Shown piece after piece: positions 46,952-56,670 of a DNA stretch of 64,000 bases; the stretch's first letter is position 1; each line of letters opens with the position of its first letter. This DNA is from Opitutus sp. Its GTDB lineage: Bacteria > Verrucomicrobiota > Verrucomicrobiia > Opitutales > Opitutaceae. The stretch covers positions 1,614,617 to 1,678,616 of the forward strand of contig JACEUQ010000002.1 of the NCBI GenBank assembly GCA_024998815.1, read 5' to 3'. The notes under the pieces were generated by a model that was not told the origin of the DNA, did no database searches, and worked only from the letters and a program-made list of their open reading frames with translations. The position numbers and the translations under genes are program-made.

Positions 46952-47165
46952 TGGAGTTTGGCCCCAAAACGAGTTGAGATCCGTCCCCCCAGCTAAGGTA
47001 GAAGCTTACCGCAGGTAGCAACGGCATGGGTTTCGATGCGTTCGTTGACGTGCGGGTGGCTGTTGCGAAGTCTGCGAAACTCTCCGGAGTGATCAGCTCA
47101 GATCGCCATACATGATGCGCCGCACCTGTGTGGTTCTTGGCACGAGTTAAACGGCCAAACTCCAG
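46951..47165 (-). repeat. MITE-like element, copy D
   Basis: CTGGAGTTTGGCC at one end and GGCCAAACTCCAG at the other. Its central homopolymer is 6 C. It lies 22 bp from the complete IS at 47188. Confidence 0.85.
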
Positions 47166-47237
47166 ACCTTGAGCTCACGCTCAAGGCCTGGAGTTTGGCC
47201 CCAAAAGCAGGTGGATGCGAAGCGGCCGGAGGCCCGG

Positions 47238-48650
47238 TTACGCAGCGCGGAAGAGTGCTTCAGCCAAGAAGGGTGGCGCTTTTGATGAGTTCGTGGAGGG
47301 AGGGTCGGTCGACGTGAAGTCGGAGAAACTCTCTGGGGCGATCTGGTCGGCCCAGCATTCGCTGCGCAGGGTGCGCAAGAGGTCCCCCGTGGAACTGGTC
47401 GCAGGCGAGGCGCCCGAAGAGTGCGTGCGCCATTTGGGCGGGCGAAGATGCGGCGGCGGATCAGGGGTTTGCCCCGCAGGATCGCCGAAGAGCAGGGCGG
47501 CGATTAACAACAGCGCATAGGCGGCGACGGTGGCGGCGGGTTGGTTGCGGTTGGAGGCGGCGGTGCGCAGTTGTGCCTGGCCGGTGCCGATCAGGGTTTT
47601 CTCATCCCGGAAGTTTCCCTCGATGCCCCAACGCCAGAGGTAATACTGGAGTTGGTCACCCACGGGCATATCCGGGTCGGTGCAAACCAAGAAGGCAGGC
47701 TGGCGATAGAGCAGCTTCGAGCCTGCGCGCAATCGGTAGCCCACCGGGGCGATCACCATGACTTGCAACGGGAGCGTCGCCCCGGCTTTACGCCACAGCA
47801 CCGGCCCGAGGGTCTTGATTTTAAAGGTGTGCTTTTTTCCGGCCGCATAAGCCTCGACGCTTTGCCAGGCCACGGTGTCGTCGGTGCGCAGCTCTTCCGG
47901 GGTCTGGACCGGCGCGCCATAGACCGGCGGGCGACCGGTGGCCGCGGGTGGTCCAGGCAGGGCGTTGAGCACGGCGTCCCGGCGGATCCGGCCGATATAA
48001 ACGGTCTTGGCGGGCAGGCCCTTGAGTACGACCGCATTGGTGTAACTGCCATCGCCGGCGACCACCAGTTTGCGCGTGTCTGGCAGCGCCTGGCGAAGCT
48101 GCTGGATGCGGGCGAGCGCGACGACATTAAGCCGCTGCTGTTTTTTCTTCTCCGTGTACTGCTGAACCTCGTCGGTAGTGGCTTTTTTACCCGGCTTTGG
48201 CGGCGTCGGCGCGTGGGTGAAATCCACCGGAATCATCCGGGCGTGTCCGTCGGAACCAGGCCAGGCCGCAGAGAGTTGCACATAGCGCTGGCCGCGCACC
48301 AGGTTGGTTTGGAACGCGGGGCCGAGCGGATCGCGTTTCCAGCCGACGCCGTCGATCTTGACCCCGGTTTTGCGTACCAGGGTGTCATCGATGGCGGCCA
48401 CCAACGGGGTAAGCGCCGGCAGGTTTACCTCAAGCTCATGGAGGACCGTGCGGAAAAGCCCCGCCGGCTTCACCCGGTCACGCGAATACAACCGGTAGTC
48501 GGCCGTCCAGTCCTGCTGGGCACGCCCGCACAGACAAATCAGGTTGGTAAGAGTCCCCCGGCACGGTGAAACCAGTGCCGCCATGAGATGCCCCTGCAGT
48601 CTCCGGGCGCACTCGGGGGCGGCGCAAGCCGCAGCACAAGCCCGTTTCAT
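47238..48650 (-). CDS. DDE transposase, IS4/IS701-like
   Basis: A 470-residue transposase from ATG 48650. Acidic residues are in VAAIDDTLVRKTGVKIDGVG, VVAGDGSYTNA and YLWRWGIEGNFRDEKTLIG, spaced as in DDE transposases of the IS4-type superfamily. The longer frame to 48680 overlaps the upstream gene. The ATG overlaps the stop of the AbrB-like gene in ATGA. The frame is intact. Its C-terminus (IAPESFSDFTSTDPPSTNSS) matches translated MITE copies. Confidence 0.85.
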   Translation of the reverse strand: MKRACAAACAAPECARRLQGHLMAALVSPCRGTLTNLICLCGRAQQDWTADYRLYSRDRVKPAGLFRTVLHELEVNLPALTPLVAAIDDTLVRKTGVKIDGVGWKRDPLGPAFQTNLVRGQRYVQLSAAWPGSDGHARMIPVDFTHAPTPPKPGKKATTDEVQQYTEKKKQQRLNVVALARIQQLRQALPDTRKLVVAGDGSYTNAVVLKGLPAKTVYIGRIRRDAVLNALPGPPAATGRPPVYGAPVQTPEELRTDDTVAWQSVEAYAAGKKHTFKIKTLGPVLWRKAGATLPLQVMVIAPVGYRLRAGSKLLYRQPAFLVCTDPDMPVGDQLQYYLWRWGIEGNFRDEKTLIGTGQAQLRTAASNRNQPAATVAAYALLLIAALLFGDPAGQTPDPPPHLRPPKWRTHSSGASPATSSTGDLLRTLRSECWADQIAPESFSDFTSTDPPSTNSSKAPPFLAEALFRAA

Positions 48651-48904
48651 AAGTCGTCCCAGCCGATCGGATAAACCCAACTGGACTTTTTTTTAACGCC
48701 TACGTCCACCAGCTCGGGCGTGACCGGCATAACGGGCGCGACCAGACTGCGTGAGAGGACCAAATGATGCGCGTCGGTGACGGTCCACTCGACGGCCTCC
48801 GACTTGGCGAACCCCATCGTCTGGGCGATGGAAGCGGGTAATGTCACATACCACTGCTCACTGTTTTTGCGGATGATGCGCTGAACTTTGGTGGTGGTGC
48901 TCAT
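48647..48904 (-). CDS. AbrB/MazE-like DNA-binding protein (IS passenger)
   Basis: An 85-residue protein from ATG 48904 (MSTTTKVQRIIRKNSEQWYV). The pattern VTLPASIAQTMGFAKSEAVE, WTVTDAHHLVLSRS is the swapped-hairpin AbrB/SpoVT/MazE fold. Its stop overlaps the transposase start (ATGA), so translation is coupled. Inside an IS it could repress transposase expression or act as an antitoxin-like factor. The longer frame to 48958 has no homology. Confidence 0.75.
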   Translation of the reverse strand: MSTTTKVQRIIRKNSEQWYVTLPASIAQTMGFAKSEAVEWTVTDAHHLVLSRSLVAPVMPVTPELVDVGVKKKSSWVYPIGWDDL

Positions 48905-49006
48905 GGTCCGACACCATCGTTCATGGCCACGCTTTTTCCCATGGGCCCGACGCCCCATTTATCTCTACGGCCTTCTCCGGGCCAACTAGTCAGAGGCCAA
49001 ACTCCA

Positions 49007-49276
49007 GACCTTGAGCTCACGCTCAAGGCCACGTTCGGGCGGGTGCGGCCTGGAGTGTGCCTTTGCCTGGGTGGCTTTGGCTCGGTGTGGCTTCGTGCGT
49101 GAGCACGAGGTGTTTTTTCTGGCTGCGGTGCGCCGAATCCTTGAGCTCACGCTCAAGGCCACAAGGAGTGTGTTCGCGAAGAGTGTGGCCTTGAGCGTGA
49201 GCTCAAGGATTCGGCTGATCTGCGTTCGACTAGTCAGGGGCCAAACTCCAGATGCAGGCTAGAAGCCTGCGCTACG
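49007..49276. repeat. CCTTGAGC palindromes, GTCGAACGCAGATCAGCC block and REP arm
   Basis: TTGAGCTCACGCTCAAGGCC at 49012; paired arms around 49140-49205; then GGCTGATCTGCGTTCGACTA and GGGGCCAAACTCCAG (to 49253), the inverse of 38641-38755; then GCAGGCTAGAAGCCTGCGC at 49256. No gene is seen between 48905 and 49290. Confidence 0.85.
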
Positions 49277-49290
49277 GGCGGAAGGTGTTG

Positions 49291-50583
49291 TCACTGCGCG
49301 GTCACCGGCAGCATGCCGTCGGCGAACTCGGCCGCCAGCCGCTGGCCCTTCTGGACCGCGGCTTTTTTCTGCACCGGCTTCCCGTCGACATCGCGCATAA
49401 TCACAAAACCACGGTTCAGCACCGAGGCCGGACTGGCCGCTTGCAACCGTTTCCAGAGCGCCAGCAAGCGCTGCGATTCCGACTCCACGCGCCGCTGCGG
49501 CGAGCGTTCCCGCAACAACGAAGCCACTTCGCTCAAGCGCTGACGGTGGTCCTGCACCGACCGCGCCAGCGCCGCCGCCAAACGGTTGCTCAGGTCGTCC
49601 AGACGCAGATAACCACGCTCGATCTGCGCCGAGGGGGCGAGCAACCGCAGCCGCGAACGGGCGTGGTCGAGCCGCTCACCCGCCGTCTCCAATGCGGTGC
49701 CGACGTGATGATTCAAATCCTCCGCCGCCCGCTCGACGCGCTCCGCCGCCGCCACAAATCCACTCGAAATCAACTCGGCCGCCGCGCTGGGCGTTTCGAC
49801 GCGTACGTCGGCCGCAAAGTCGCACAGGGTAAAATCGATCTCGTGCCCCACCGCCGAGATAATCGGCAGCGGACATGCCGCCACCGCGCGCACCAGCGGC
49901 TCTTCGTTGAACGCCCACAAGTCCTCCAGCGAGCCGCCGCCGCGCCCAATCACCAGCAGGTCAAACACGACGCCGCACTCCGCCGGATCGCACGCCACGC
50001 GGAGCATCTCGACCAGCTCTGCCGCCGCCCCCTCACCCTGCACTTTGGCGGGCAACACCACGACCTGTCCGCGCCACCCGCGCCGGATTAGAATTCGCAC
50101 AAAATCCTGCACCGCCGCGCCGGTCGGCGAGGTGATAAAACCCACCGTGCGCGGCATGGGGGGAATCGCGATTTTGTTCTCCGCCGCGAACAGGCCCTCC
50201 TCGGCGAGCCGGCGCTTGAGCGCCTCGAACTCGCGTTGCAGGCGCCCCACCCCGTCCTCGATCACCGCGCGCACAATCAACTGGTAGTTACCCCGCGCCT
50301 CGTAGACCGAGATTTCCCCGTAAACGAGCACCTGCACGCCGTCGCGCAGTTTTACGTCCTGCCGGGCCGCGTCGCCGCGAAACATCACCGCCGAGAGCTG
50401 GGCACCGGCGTCCTTGAGCGAAAAATACACATGCCCGCTGGCCTGGACGCGCAAGTTGGACACCTCGCCGCGCACCCAACTGGGGCGCACCTGCGACTCG
50501 AGCACGGCCTTCACCCGCCGCGTGAACTCGCTGACGCTCACCACCCGCGTTGCGCTTTCTTGGTTTTCCAAATCGTTGTTCAT
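49291..50583 (-). CDS. xseA: Exodeoxyribonuclease VII large subunit
   Basis: A 430-residue XseA. It has the N-terminal OB fold (SVSEFTRRVKAVLESQVRPS, NLRVQASGHVYFSLKDAGAQ), the core (VGFITSPTGAAVQDFVRIL, LLVIGRGGGSLEDLWAFNEE, ISAVGHEIDFTLCDFAADVR) and the long helical region. With XseB it degrades single-stranded DNA. xseB is not next to it. Its start overlaps the stop of the membrane protein at 50580 by 4 bp. Confidence 0.95.
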   Translation of the reverse strand: MNNDLENQESATRVVSVSEFTRRVKAVLESQVRPSWVRGEVSNLRVQASGHVYFSLKDAGAQLSAVMFRGDAARQDVKLRDGVQVLVYGEISVYEARGNYQLIVRAVIEDGVGRLQREFEALKRRLAEEGLFAAENKIAIPPMPRTVGFITSPTGAAVQDFVRILIRRGWRGQVVVLPAKVQGEGAAAELVEMLRVACDPAECGVVFDLLVIGRGGGSLEDLWAFNEEPLVRAVAACPLPIISAVGHEIDFTLCDFAADVRVETPSAAAELISSGFVAAAERVERAAEDLNHHVGTALETAGERLDHARSRLRLLAPSAQIERGYLRLDDLSNRLAAALARSVQDHRQRLSEVASLLRERSPQRRVESESQRLLALWKRLQAASPASVLNRGFVIMRDVDGKPVQKKAAVQKGQRLAAEFADGMLPVTAQ

Positions 50584-51275
50584 ACAGATGAGGCGGCCGC
50601 GGCCTTTTTACGCTGAAGGTAACGGCACAAGAAACGTGCGCCGACGGCGAGCGCCACCATCAGGCTCAACGCGAACAACGCGCCCTTCGCCTGTCCCTGC
50701 ATGAGTTCATCGCCGAAGTAAATGAACGGGCAAACCTGCAGCGCGTTCACCACCCAAGAGATGATCAAGTACGGCACAAACGGGATGCCGGCCGCGCCCA
50801 ACAAATAACTCTGGAGCATAAACGGCGTGCCCGGGGCGACCCGCACCAGCAGCACCAGGCTGGCTTGATCCTCCGGGGCGACCACGGGGATTTTAAGCCC
50901 CTGCCACGCAAACAGGCGGGCGATCCACGGCCGCAACATCCAGCGGGCCAAGGCGTAAGTCAGGATGATATTCACGGCTAGGCTCACCAAGGACAGCGCC
51001 ATGACCAGCGGCAAACCCAGCGTCGGGGCAAAAACCGGGCCGGCAATCAGGGTGAAAATCGACAGCGGCGCGCCCACCGACGGCAAAAGGGCCATCAGAG
51101 TAAAAAACGCCAACGGGCCCAAGCCGCGCAGCCAGACCAACACCGCGTCGAGCGCCGGACGCAGTTGGAAACCCTCGGTTTGCAACGCCCAGTAAATTAA
51201 CGCGCACGCAGCCACTCCACTCACGGCAAAGGCGGTGAGCAGCAGCCAGCGAGGGGCCGTGAGGAGACGTTTCAT
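50580..51275 (-). CDS. TVP38/TMEM64-family (DedA-like) membrane protein
   Basis: A 231-residue integral membrane protein with about six helices. [20 protein letters not shown] followed by [20 protein letters not shown] and [20 protein letters not shown] are the SNARE-associated/DedA-like blocks of the TVP38 family. It overlaps xseA by 4 bp (upstream gene in the pair). These proteins are thought to move lipids or lipid carriers; the substrate here is unknown. Confidence 0.85.
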   Translation of the reverse strand: MKRLLTAPRWLLLTAFAVSGVAACALIYWALQTEGFQLRPALDAVLVWLRGLGPLAFFTLMALLPSVGAPLSIFTLIAGPVFAPTLGLPLVMALSLVSLAVNIILTYALARWMLRPWIARLFAWQGLKIPVVAPEDQASLVLLVRVAPGTPFMLQSYLLGAAGIPFVPYLIISWVVNALQVCPFIYFGDELMQGQAKGALFALSLMVALAVGARFLCRYLQRKKAAAASSV

Positions 51276-51475
51276 GTCCGCCTACCCTGCCCGCCACCGC
51301 CAAACACCGTCAAGCCAGCCGTGCCATTGTAACTCCTCGCCTGTTCGCGAGACGCTTTACGCGGACATTTAGGTCTGTGCTTTACCGCGTGCAGCCGACA
51401 CTCCTGTCTCAGGTAAACACACCTCGACGCTCGCCGCTCAACCGGCAGACCTGTCGGAGCCACTCAAATTCACGC

Positions 51476-52165
51476 ATGAAACTCTCCATCGTCATCCCCT
51501 GTTACAACGAAGTCGGCACCATCCGGTCTATTGTGGACCGCGTGCGTGCCGCCCCGGTTGCCGACAAGGAAATCATCATCGTGGACGATTGTTCGCGGGA
51601 CGGCACCCGCGAGCTGCTGCGCACCGAAATTGCGCCCCTGGTGGCCAAGATCATTTATCACGAGGTCAACCAAGGCAAAGGCGCAGCCCTGCGCACGGGT
51701 TTCGCCGCCGTGACGGGTGACGTGGTGATCATTCAAGACGCCGACCTCGAATACGATCCGAACGAATACCCCAAACTGCTCGCCCCGATCGAACGCGGAC
51801 AGGCCGACGTGGTGTTCGGCTCGCGCTTCGCGGGTGGAGAGGCGCACCGCGTGGTTTATTTCTGGCACATGGTGGGCAACAAGTTCCTCACCCTGCTCTC
51901 CAACATGTGCACCAACCTTAACCTCACCGACATGGAAACCTGTTATAAGGTGTTCAAGCGCGGGGTTATCCAGCAGATTCAAATCGAGGAAAACCGCTTT
52001 GGTTTTGAGCCGGAGATCACCGCCAAGGTGGCCAAACTGGATGTGGTGATATACGAAGTCGGCATCAGCTATTACGGACGCACCTATAAAGAAGGTAAAA
52101 AGATCGGCTGGCGCGACGGCGTGCGCGCGCTCTACGCGATTTTGAAGTACAACCTGTTCCGGTAA
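51476..52165 (+). CDS. Family 2 glycosyltransferase
   Basis: A 229-residue GT-A enzyme. [51 protein letters not shown] and [16 protein letters not shown] (metal-binding DxD) are typical of polyprenyl-phosphate glucosyl/mannosyl transferase-type GT2 proteins. [20 protein letters not shown] and YKVFKRGV follow. No membrane helices are seen. It likely works on the inner face of the membrane on a lipid or polysaccharide acceptor. A terminator follows. Confidence 0.9.
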   Translation: MKLSIVIPCYNEVGTIRSIVDRVRAAPVADKEIIIVDDCSRDGTRELLRTEIAPLVAKIIYHEVNQGKGAALRTGFAAVTGDVVIIQDADLEYDPNEYPKLLAPIERGQADVVFGSRFAGGEAHRVVYFWHMVGNKFLTLLSNMCTNLNLTDMETCYKVFKRGVIQQIQIEENRFGFEPEITAKVAKLDVVIYEVGISYYGRTYKEGKKIGWRDGVRALYAILKYNLFR

Positions 52166-52194
52166 AACGCGGCCAGTCGAGCGGAGCGGACAAC

Positions 52195-52231
52195 AAAACG
52201 CCGACACCCCGAAAAGGGTGCCGGCGTTTTG
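52195..52231 (+). terminator. Terminator after the glycosyltransferase
   Basis: AAAACGCCGACACCC pairs with GGGTGCCGGCGTTTT around GAAAA; symmetric A/T flanks could serve both strands. Confidence 0.85.
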
Positions 52232-52271
52232 CTGTACAGAAAAGAGCGACCTAGGGCCGCCCCGAGCGGGC

Positions 52272-52469
52272 TTATTCTTTGGCCTTACGGGCGATGAGCA
52301 GGGTGATGCCGCCGAAGGCGGCGAAAATCCCGCCCCAGTGAAGGTTCACGTTTTCACCGAGCGAATGTTTGGCATACATGGCCTCATTCGGAATCAAACC
52401 GTAGCCGAGTAGGATCAGGCCAAGCACTAAAAAGAGCCAGCCCATGGGAACGCGTACGTCGAGTTGCAT
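52272..52469 (-). CDS. Small two-helix membrane protein beside the symporter
   Basis: A 65-residue protein: MGWLFLVLGLILLGYGLIPN and WGGIFAAFGGITLLIARKAK form two membrane helices. It lies 19 bp after the symporter stop on the same strand, so it probably was co-transcribed and may be an accessory subunit. Confidence 0.7.
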   Translation of the reverse strand: MQLDVRVPMGWLFLVLGLILLGYGLIPNEAMYAKHSLGENVNLHWGGIFAAFGGITLLIARKAKE

Positions 52470-52488
52470 GTAAATATAGTTTAGGGGT

Positions 52489-54153
52489 TTACCAGAAGAT
52501 GATGTTAAGGATCAGGGTGCAACCGAGCACGATCGTGCCGAGCACGGCGGGACGGGCGTACCAAGAGCGGGCCTCGGACTTGGGCTTGTCCGTTAGCGAA
52601 TAAACCAAGCCGCGCAATTCGTCGTGAGTGCGATTGGGTTTCGTGACGAGCGAGATGAGCAACGTACCGAGGAAGCAACCGGTGAAGGCGAAGATCGCCA
52701 TCCAGAAGCTCTGCGCCATCGAGCTGGCAAAGGTGTACTGAACCGAAATCCAGCCGCCCTTGATGCCGGTAGCACTGCCCACGGGGAGCGTGAGACCGTT
52801 GAACACCAGGGCGGTGAGGGTGCCCGTGACCAAGCCGAAGAAGGCACCGTGGCCGGTGCTGCGGCGCCAGAACATACCCAAAAGGAACACTGCAAACAGA
52901 GGAGCGTTAACAAAGCCGAACACCAACTGGAGCATGTCCATGATGTTGTTGAACTCACGCGCGGAATAAGCGGCCAAGGCGCTCACCAGAAGGCCGACGA
53001 TGGTGGTCATTTTGCCGACTTTGACCAGATGCTCGTCGGAGGCTTTTTTGTTAATATAGCTTTGGTAGATGTCGTAGGTGAAGACCGTGTTAAACGCAGT
53101 GACGTTACCGGCCATGCCCGACATGAAGGAAGCCATCAGAGCGGTGAGGCCGATGCCGAGCATGCCGTTGGGGAAGTACTTAGCCAACAGGGTGGGAACG
53201 ACCATGTTGAAGTCGGGCGTACCGTCGGCGGCGGCTGGCAGGACGATATCGCCGGTGTGTTTTTGCATCAGAGCGATGCAGATCATGCCGGGGAGAATCA
53301 CCAGGGCGGGGAACACCATCTTAGGGATCGCGGCGATGATCGGCGTGAGGCGGGCGGCGTTCATGTCCTTTGCCGCCATAGCGCGCTGAATCACGAGGAA
53401 GTCGGTGCACCAGTAACCGAACGATAGCACAAAACCGAGGCCCATCATTAAGCCGAACCACTCGATACCCATGGGGTTATCGGCGGCGTGTCCCATGTGC
53501 TGCCACGACTGCGACCAAGCGCCGGGCATACCCTGAGCCTGCGAGTGCAGGCCGAGGTTATGCATAAGACCATCCCAACCACCGATGTCCTTGAGGCCGA
53601 TGAGAACCAAGGGGAGGAAGCCGAGCACGATCAGGAAGAACTGGAGGACTTCGTTGTAGATCGCCGAGGTAAGACCGCCGGTGTAGATGTACACCAACAC
53701 GACCAAGCCGGAGATGATGATGCACATGTCGTAGTTCCAGCCGAGAATGGCGGAGAGCAACGAGGCCAAGGCGTGCATCGAAATGCCTGAGGAGAAGACC
53801 GTCATCAAGGCGAAGGAAACAGCATTGAGGCCGCGGGTCTTTTCGTCGAAGCGTAGTTTCAGGTATTCAGGAACCGAACGGGCTTTGGAACCGTAGTAGA
53901 ACGGCATCATAAAGATACCCACGAAAACCATGGCTGGAATCGCGCCGATCCAATAAAAATGGCTGGTTGCGATACCATATTTGGCTCCCGAGGCCGCCAT
54001 GCCCATGACCTCCTGAGCACCGAGGTTGGCCCCAATAAACCCCAAAGCGCAAATCCACGCAGGGAGGGTGCGGCCTGACTCAAAAAAGTCGGAGCTCGTT
54101 TTTAAGTGTTTTTTCAGCATCCAGCCGATGCCCACGACAAAGGCAAAATAAAC
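52489..54153 (-). pseudogene. Sodium:solute symporter, main part, 5' end split off by IS21
   Basis: The bulk of an SSS-family symporter: GIGWMLKKHLKTSSDFFESG, AWICALGFIGANLGAQEVMG, FWRRSTGHGAFFGLVTGTL and about 12 further membrane helices. The first helix is missing its start: the frame upstream reads FAFVVGIGW and stops at the IS21 end at 54154. The N-terminal exon is found at 57536-57656 in frame once the IS and one AATAAAC copy are removed. An ATG at 54135 could still give a shortened, probably inactive protein. Its substrate is unknown. Confidence 0.9.
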
Positions 54154-54345
54154 TGTGAGCGGCGAGCGGGAAAGCGTCTATTTCTGGCGGTTAGGAATGC
54201 ACTTCTTCTTCGGTGGATCTTCTTCCCCTTAAAAAGAGTAATACTCTTCTTCCGTGGGTGGGTTTTCTTCCCTGTCCGGCTGGGGATATGAGGGGTGCGA
54301 ATGGGTGGAGATTGAACCGGCGGGACGCTTGGCGGATGCACAGCG

Positions 54346-54903
54346 ATGCATCCAACCGGTTCACGCAAGTGTTTGCACTGTGTCGATTTCTTTCTGCCCG
54401 ACGCGCATAACCGCGAGCGTCAGCGCTACTGCGGGAAGCCGGGATGCCGACGGGCGAGCCGGGCGGCCAGTCAGGCCAAATGGTTGGCGAAGCCGGAGAA
54501 CCTCGACCACTGGAAAGGCCCAGAAAATGTCCAACGGGTGCAGGAGTGGCGGAAGGCCAATCCGGGGTACTCAAGGCGGAGGGGGCCGCGACGGCGGGTG
54601 GCGTTACAAGACATCCCAACTACGCAATCCGTTGTGCACCAGCCTAAAGCCGAGCCGGTCGCCGAGGTGGCGTTACCGAATCCCTGCGTGCCGTTACAAG
54701 ACAGATGGGAGTCGCAAAACCCTGTGCTCGTGGGGCTTATCGCGCAGTTCGCCGGAGTGACGTTACAAGAGGACCTCGAACCCATGCTGCGACACCTGCA
54801 ATCCCGGGGGCGGGTGATCCTGGGCATCGACGTCCAGCCGCCCGATTATGCAAAAACAACCGATCGATCGCGAACAACTCCGGCGCACGCCGGCCCAGTT
54901 TAG
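54346..54903 (+). CDS. IS21 passenger: zinc-ribbon-like protein
   Basis: A 185-residue protein. CLHCVDFFLPDAHNRERQRY, CGKPGCRRASRAASQAKWL has Cys pairs (CxxC and CxxxxC) that could bind zinc, followed by WKGPENVQRVQEWRKANPGY. It overlaps the next gene by 56 bp. I recall similar genes ahead of istA in elements of related bacteria; the role is unknown. The C-terminal third is not conserved in appearance. Confidence 0.65.
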   Translation: MHPTGSRKCLHCVDFFLPDAHNRERQRYCGKPGCRRASRAASQAKWLAKPENLDHWKGPENVQRVQEWRKANPGYSRRRGPRRRVALQDIPTTQSVVHQPKAEPVAEVALPNPCVPLQDRWESQNPVLVGLIAQFAGVTLQEDLEPMLRHLQSRGRVILGIDVQPPDYAKTTDRSRTTPAHAGPV

Positions 54904-55207
54904 CTGGCTGGACCACCGGCTGGTGCGGGGCAATTACCTGGGGCGGGCCAGTGCCCCCGCCTGGGGCCTCTATCTGGTCCTGGTCACCGTGGGCGACGCC
55001 GACGGGCTGAGTTACTACGCCACGCGCACCCTGGCCCGGCTGCTCACGCTCAGCGAGGACGGCCTGGTCGAGGCGCGCCGGCAGTTAATCGAGGCCGGGG
55101 TGATCGCCTACGCCGCGCCACTTTACCAGGTGCTCTCCTTGGACCGGGGCAGGCCAACGCACACGCTGGCGGCAACGCCGCCGCCGAGCCGGGAGGTGGG
55201 CGCGTGA
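54848..55207 (+). CDS. IS21 passenger: helix-turn-helix-like protein
   Basis: A 119-residue protein with a winged-helix look: YYATRTLARLLTLSEDGLVE, ARRQLIEAGVIAYAAPLYQV. The stop overlaps the istA start (GTGATCG) by 4 bp. It could regulate transposase or bind element ends. Confidence 0.65.
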   Translation: MQKQPIDREQLRRTPAQFSWLDHRLVRGNYLGRASAPAWGLYLVLVTVGDADGLSYYATRTLARLLTLSEDGLVEARRQLIEAGVIAYAAPLYQVLSLDRGRPTHTLAATPPPSREVGA

Positions 55208-56670
55208 TCGATTACGAACTGTATTGCCGGATAAAACAGGCGGAGGCGGCCGGTCACAGTGCGCCGCAAATCGCCCGCTCGCTCCAGTTGCACGTGCAGA
55301 CGGTGAGGCGCTGGCAGGCGCAGGAAAAGTACGTGCGCAGCCAGGCCGCGCAGGTGCCTAGGCCAAGCAAGCTCGACGTGCACAAGCCGGCGATCGCGCG
55401 CTGGCTGGAGGCCCATCCGTTCACCGCCATGCAGCTCTGGCAAAAGGTGCGCGAGCGGGGGTACACGGGCGGGTATTCAATTTTGAAAGACTACGTGCGG
55501 CGGGTGCGGCCGAGGAACCTGGAGGCGTTTCTTACCCTCAAGTTTGCCCCCGGCCAGACCGCGCAGGTGGACTGGGGCAGTTTTGGCGCGGTGGAGGTGG
55601 ACGGCACCCGGCGGGCTTTAAGTTTTTTCGTCATGGTTTTGGGGTACAGCCGGTTCCTGCATGTGGAATTTACCCTCGGGCAGGGCCAGGAGTGGTGGCT
55701 GGGCTGTCACCGGCGCGCCTTTGAAAAACTCGGCGGGGTGCCGCGCGAGGTGATGGTGGACAACTGCAAGACGGCCGTCCTCTCGCATGTGCCCGGGACC
55801 GACCCGGTGTACAACGCCCAGTACCTGGACTTTGCCCGGCACTACGGGTTTACGATAAAAGCGTGCGGGCCGGGGCATCCGCAGTCCAAGGGCATGGTGG
55901 AAAACGCGGTGGGTTACGTGAAAAAAAGCTTCCTTGGCGGGCGGCAGATGAACGGGTTTACCGAGCTGGGGCCGGCCGCCAGCTTGTGGCTGGAAACGGT
56001 GGCCAACGTGCGCGTTCACGCTGAAACCCAGGGCCGGCCGGTGGACCGGCTGCCCGAGGAGCGCGCTGCGCTCCTGCCGCTTAACCCGGTGGCCAGTCCG
56101 GCGGTGCGCACCTTAAGCGTGCGGGCGTCGCGGCGGTGCCGGGTGAGTATCGAAACGAACCGCTACTCGGTGCCCACGAAGTTTGCCGGGGCGCTACTCA
56201 CCGCGCAGATCGAGGGGGCGCAGGTGAGGTTTTATGCGGACCGCACCCTGGTGGCCGAGCATGCCCGCAGTTTTGCCCGCCGCGCCGATGTGGAAAACCC
56301 CGAGCATGTGCGCGAACTCGAGGAGCGCAAACGGCAGGGGGCGCGGCAGCGCCTGCGGCTACGGTTTTTGGAACTGAGCCCGGCGGCACCCGCCTACCAA
56401 CGGGGGCTGGAGGAGCGCCGGCTCAACGCGGGACACCACCTGGCGACTATCGTGGGTTTGGTGGCCCTGTATGGAACGGAGGCAGTCGGCCGGGCGATCG
56501 AAAGCGCCCATGAACTCGGCGCCTACTCCAGCGATTACATCCTCAACTTGCTCGAACAACGCGCGCGGGCCTTGCCGCAAGCCGGGCCGATCCACCTCAC
56601 CCGCGCCGACGCGTTGGCCGCACTGGAACTCGAACTGCGTCCCCCGGATTTAAGCCCCTATACCCAATGA
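55204..56670 (+). CDS. istA: IS21-family transposase IstA
   Basis: A 488-residue DDE transposase. N-terminal helix-turn-helix (YRIKQAEAAGHSAPQIARSL), catalytic core Asp in AQVDWGSFGAVEVDG, Asp in VMVDNCKTAVL and Glu in PQSKGMVENAVGYVK, plus the C-terminal beta region (RRCRVSIETNRYSVPTKF). It begins with GTG. Its stop overlaps the istB ATG (ATGA). Confidence 0.95.
   Translation: MIDYELYCRIKQAEAAGHSAPQIARSLQLHVQTVRRWQAQEKYVRSQAAQVPRPSKLDVHKPAIARWLEAHPFTAMQLWQKVRERGYTGGYSILKDYVRRVRPRNLEAFLTLKFAPGQTAQVDWGSFGAVEVDGTRRALSFFVMVLGYSRFLHVEFTLGQGQEWWLGCHRRAFEKLGGVPREVMVDNCKTAVLSHVPGTDPVYNAQYLDFARHYGFTIKACGPGHPQSKGMVENAVGYVKKSFLGGRQMNGFTELGPAASLWLETVANVRVHAETQGRPVDRLPEERAALLPLNPVASPAVRTLSVRASRRCRVSIETNRYSVPTKFAGALLTAQIEGAQVRFYADRTLVAEHARSFARRADVENPEHVRELEERKRQGARQRLRLRFLELSPAAPAYQRGLEERRLNAGHHLATIVGLVALYGTEAVGRAIESAHELGAYSSDYILNLLEQRARALPQAGPIHLTRADALAALELELRPPDLSPYTQ

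Larger units (their letters stand above)
47188..49007 (-). mobile_element. DDE-type IS with AbrB-like passenger
   Basis: CTGGAGTTTGGCC at 47188-47200 and its inverse at 48995-49007 bound a 1.82 kb element that encodes an AbrB-like protein and a transposase on the minus strand. The same 13-mer ends the MITE copies, and the transposase C-terminus is partly encoded in them. Target duplications were not clear because repeats adjoin both ends. Confidence 0.6.
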
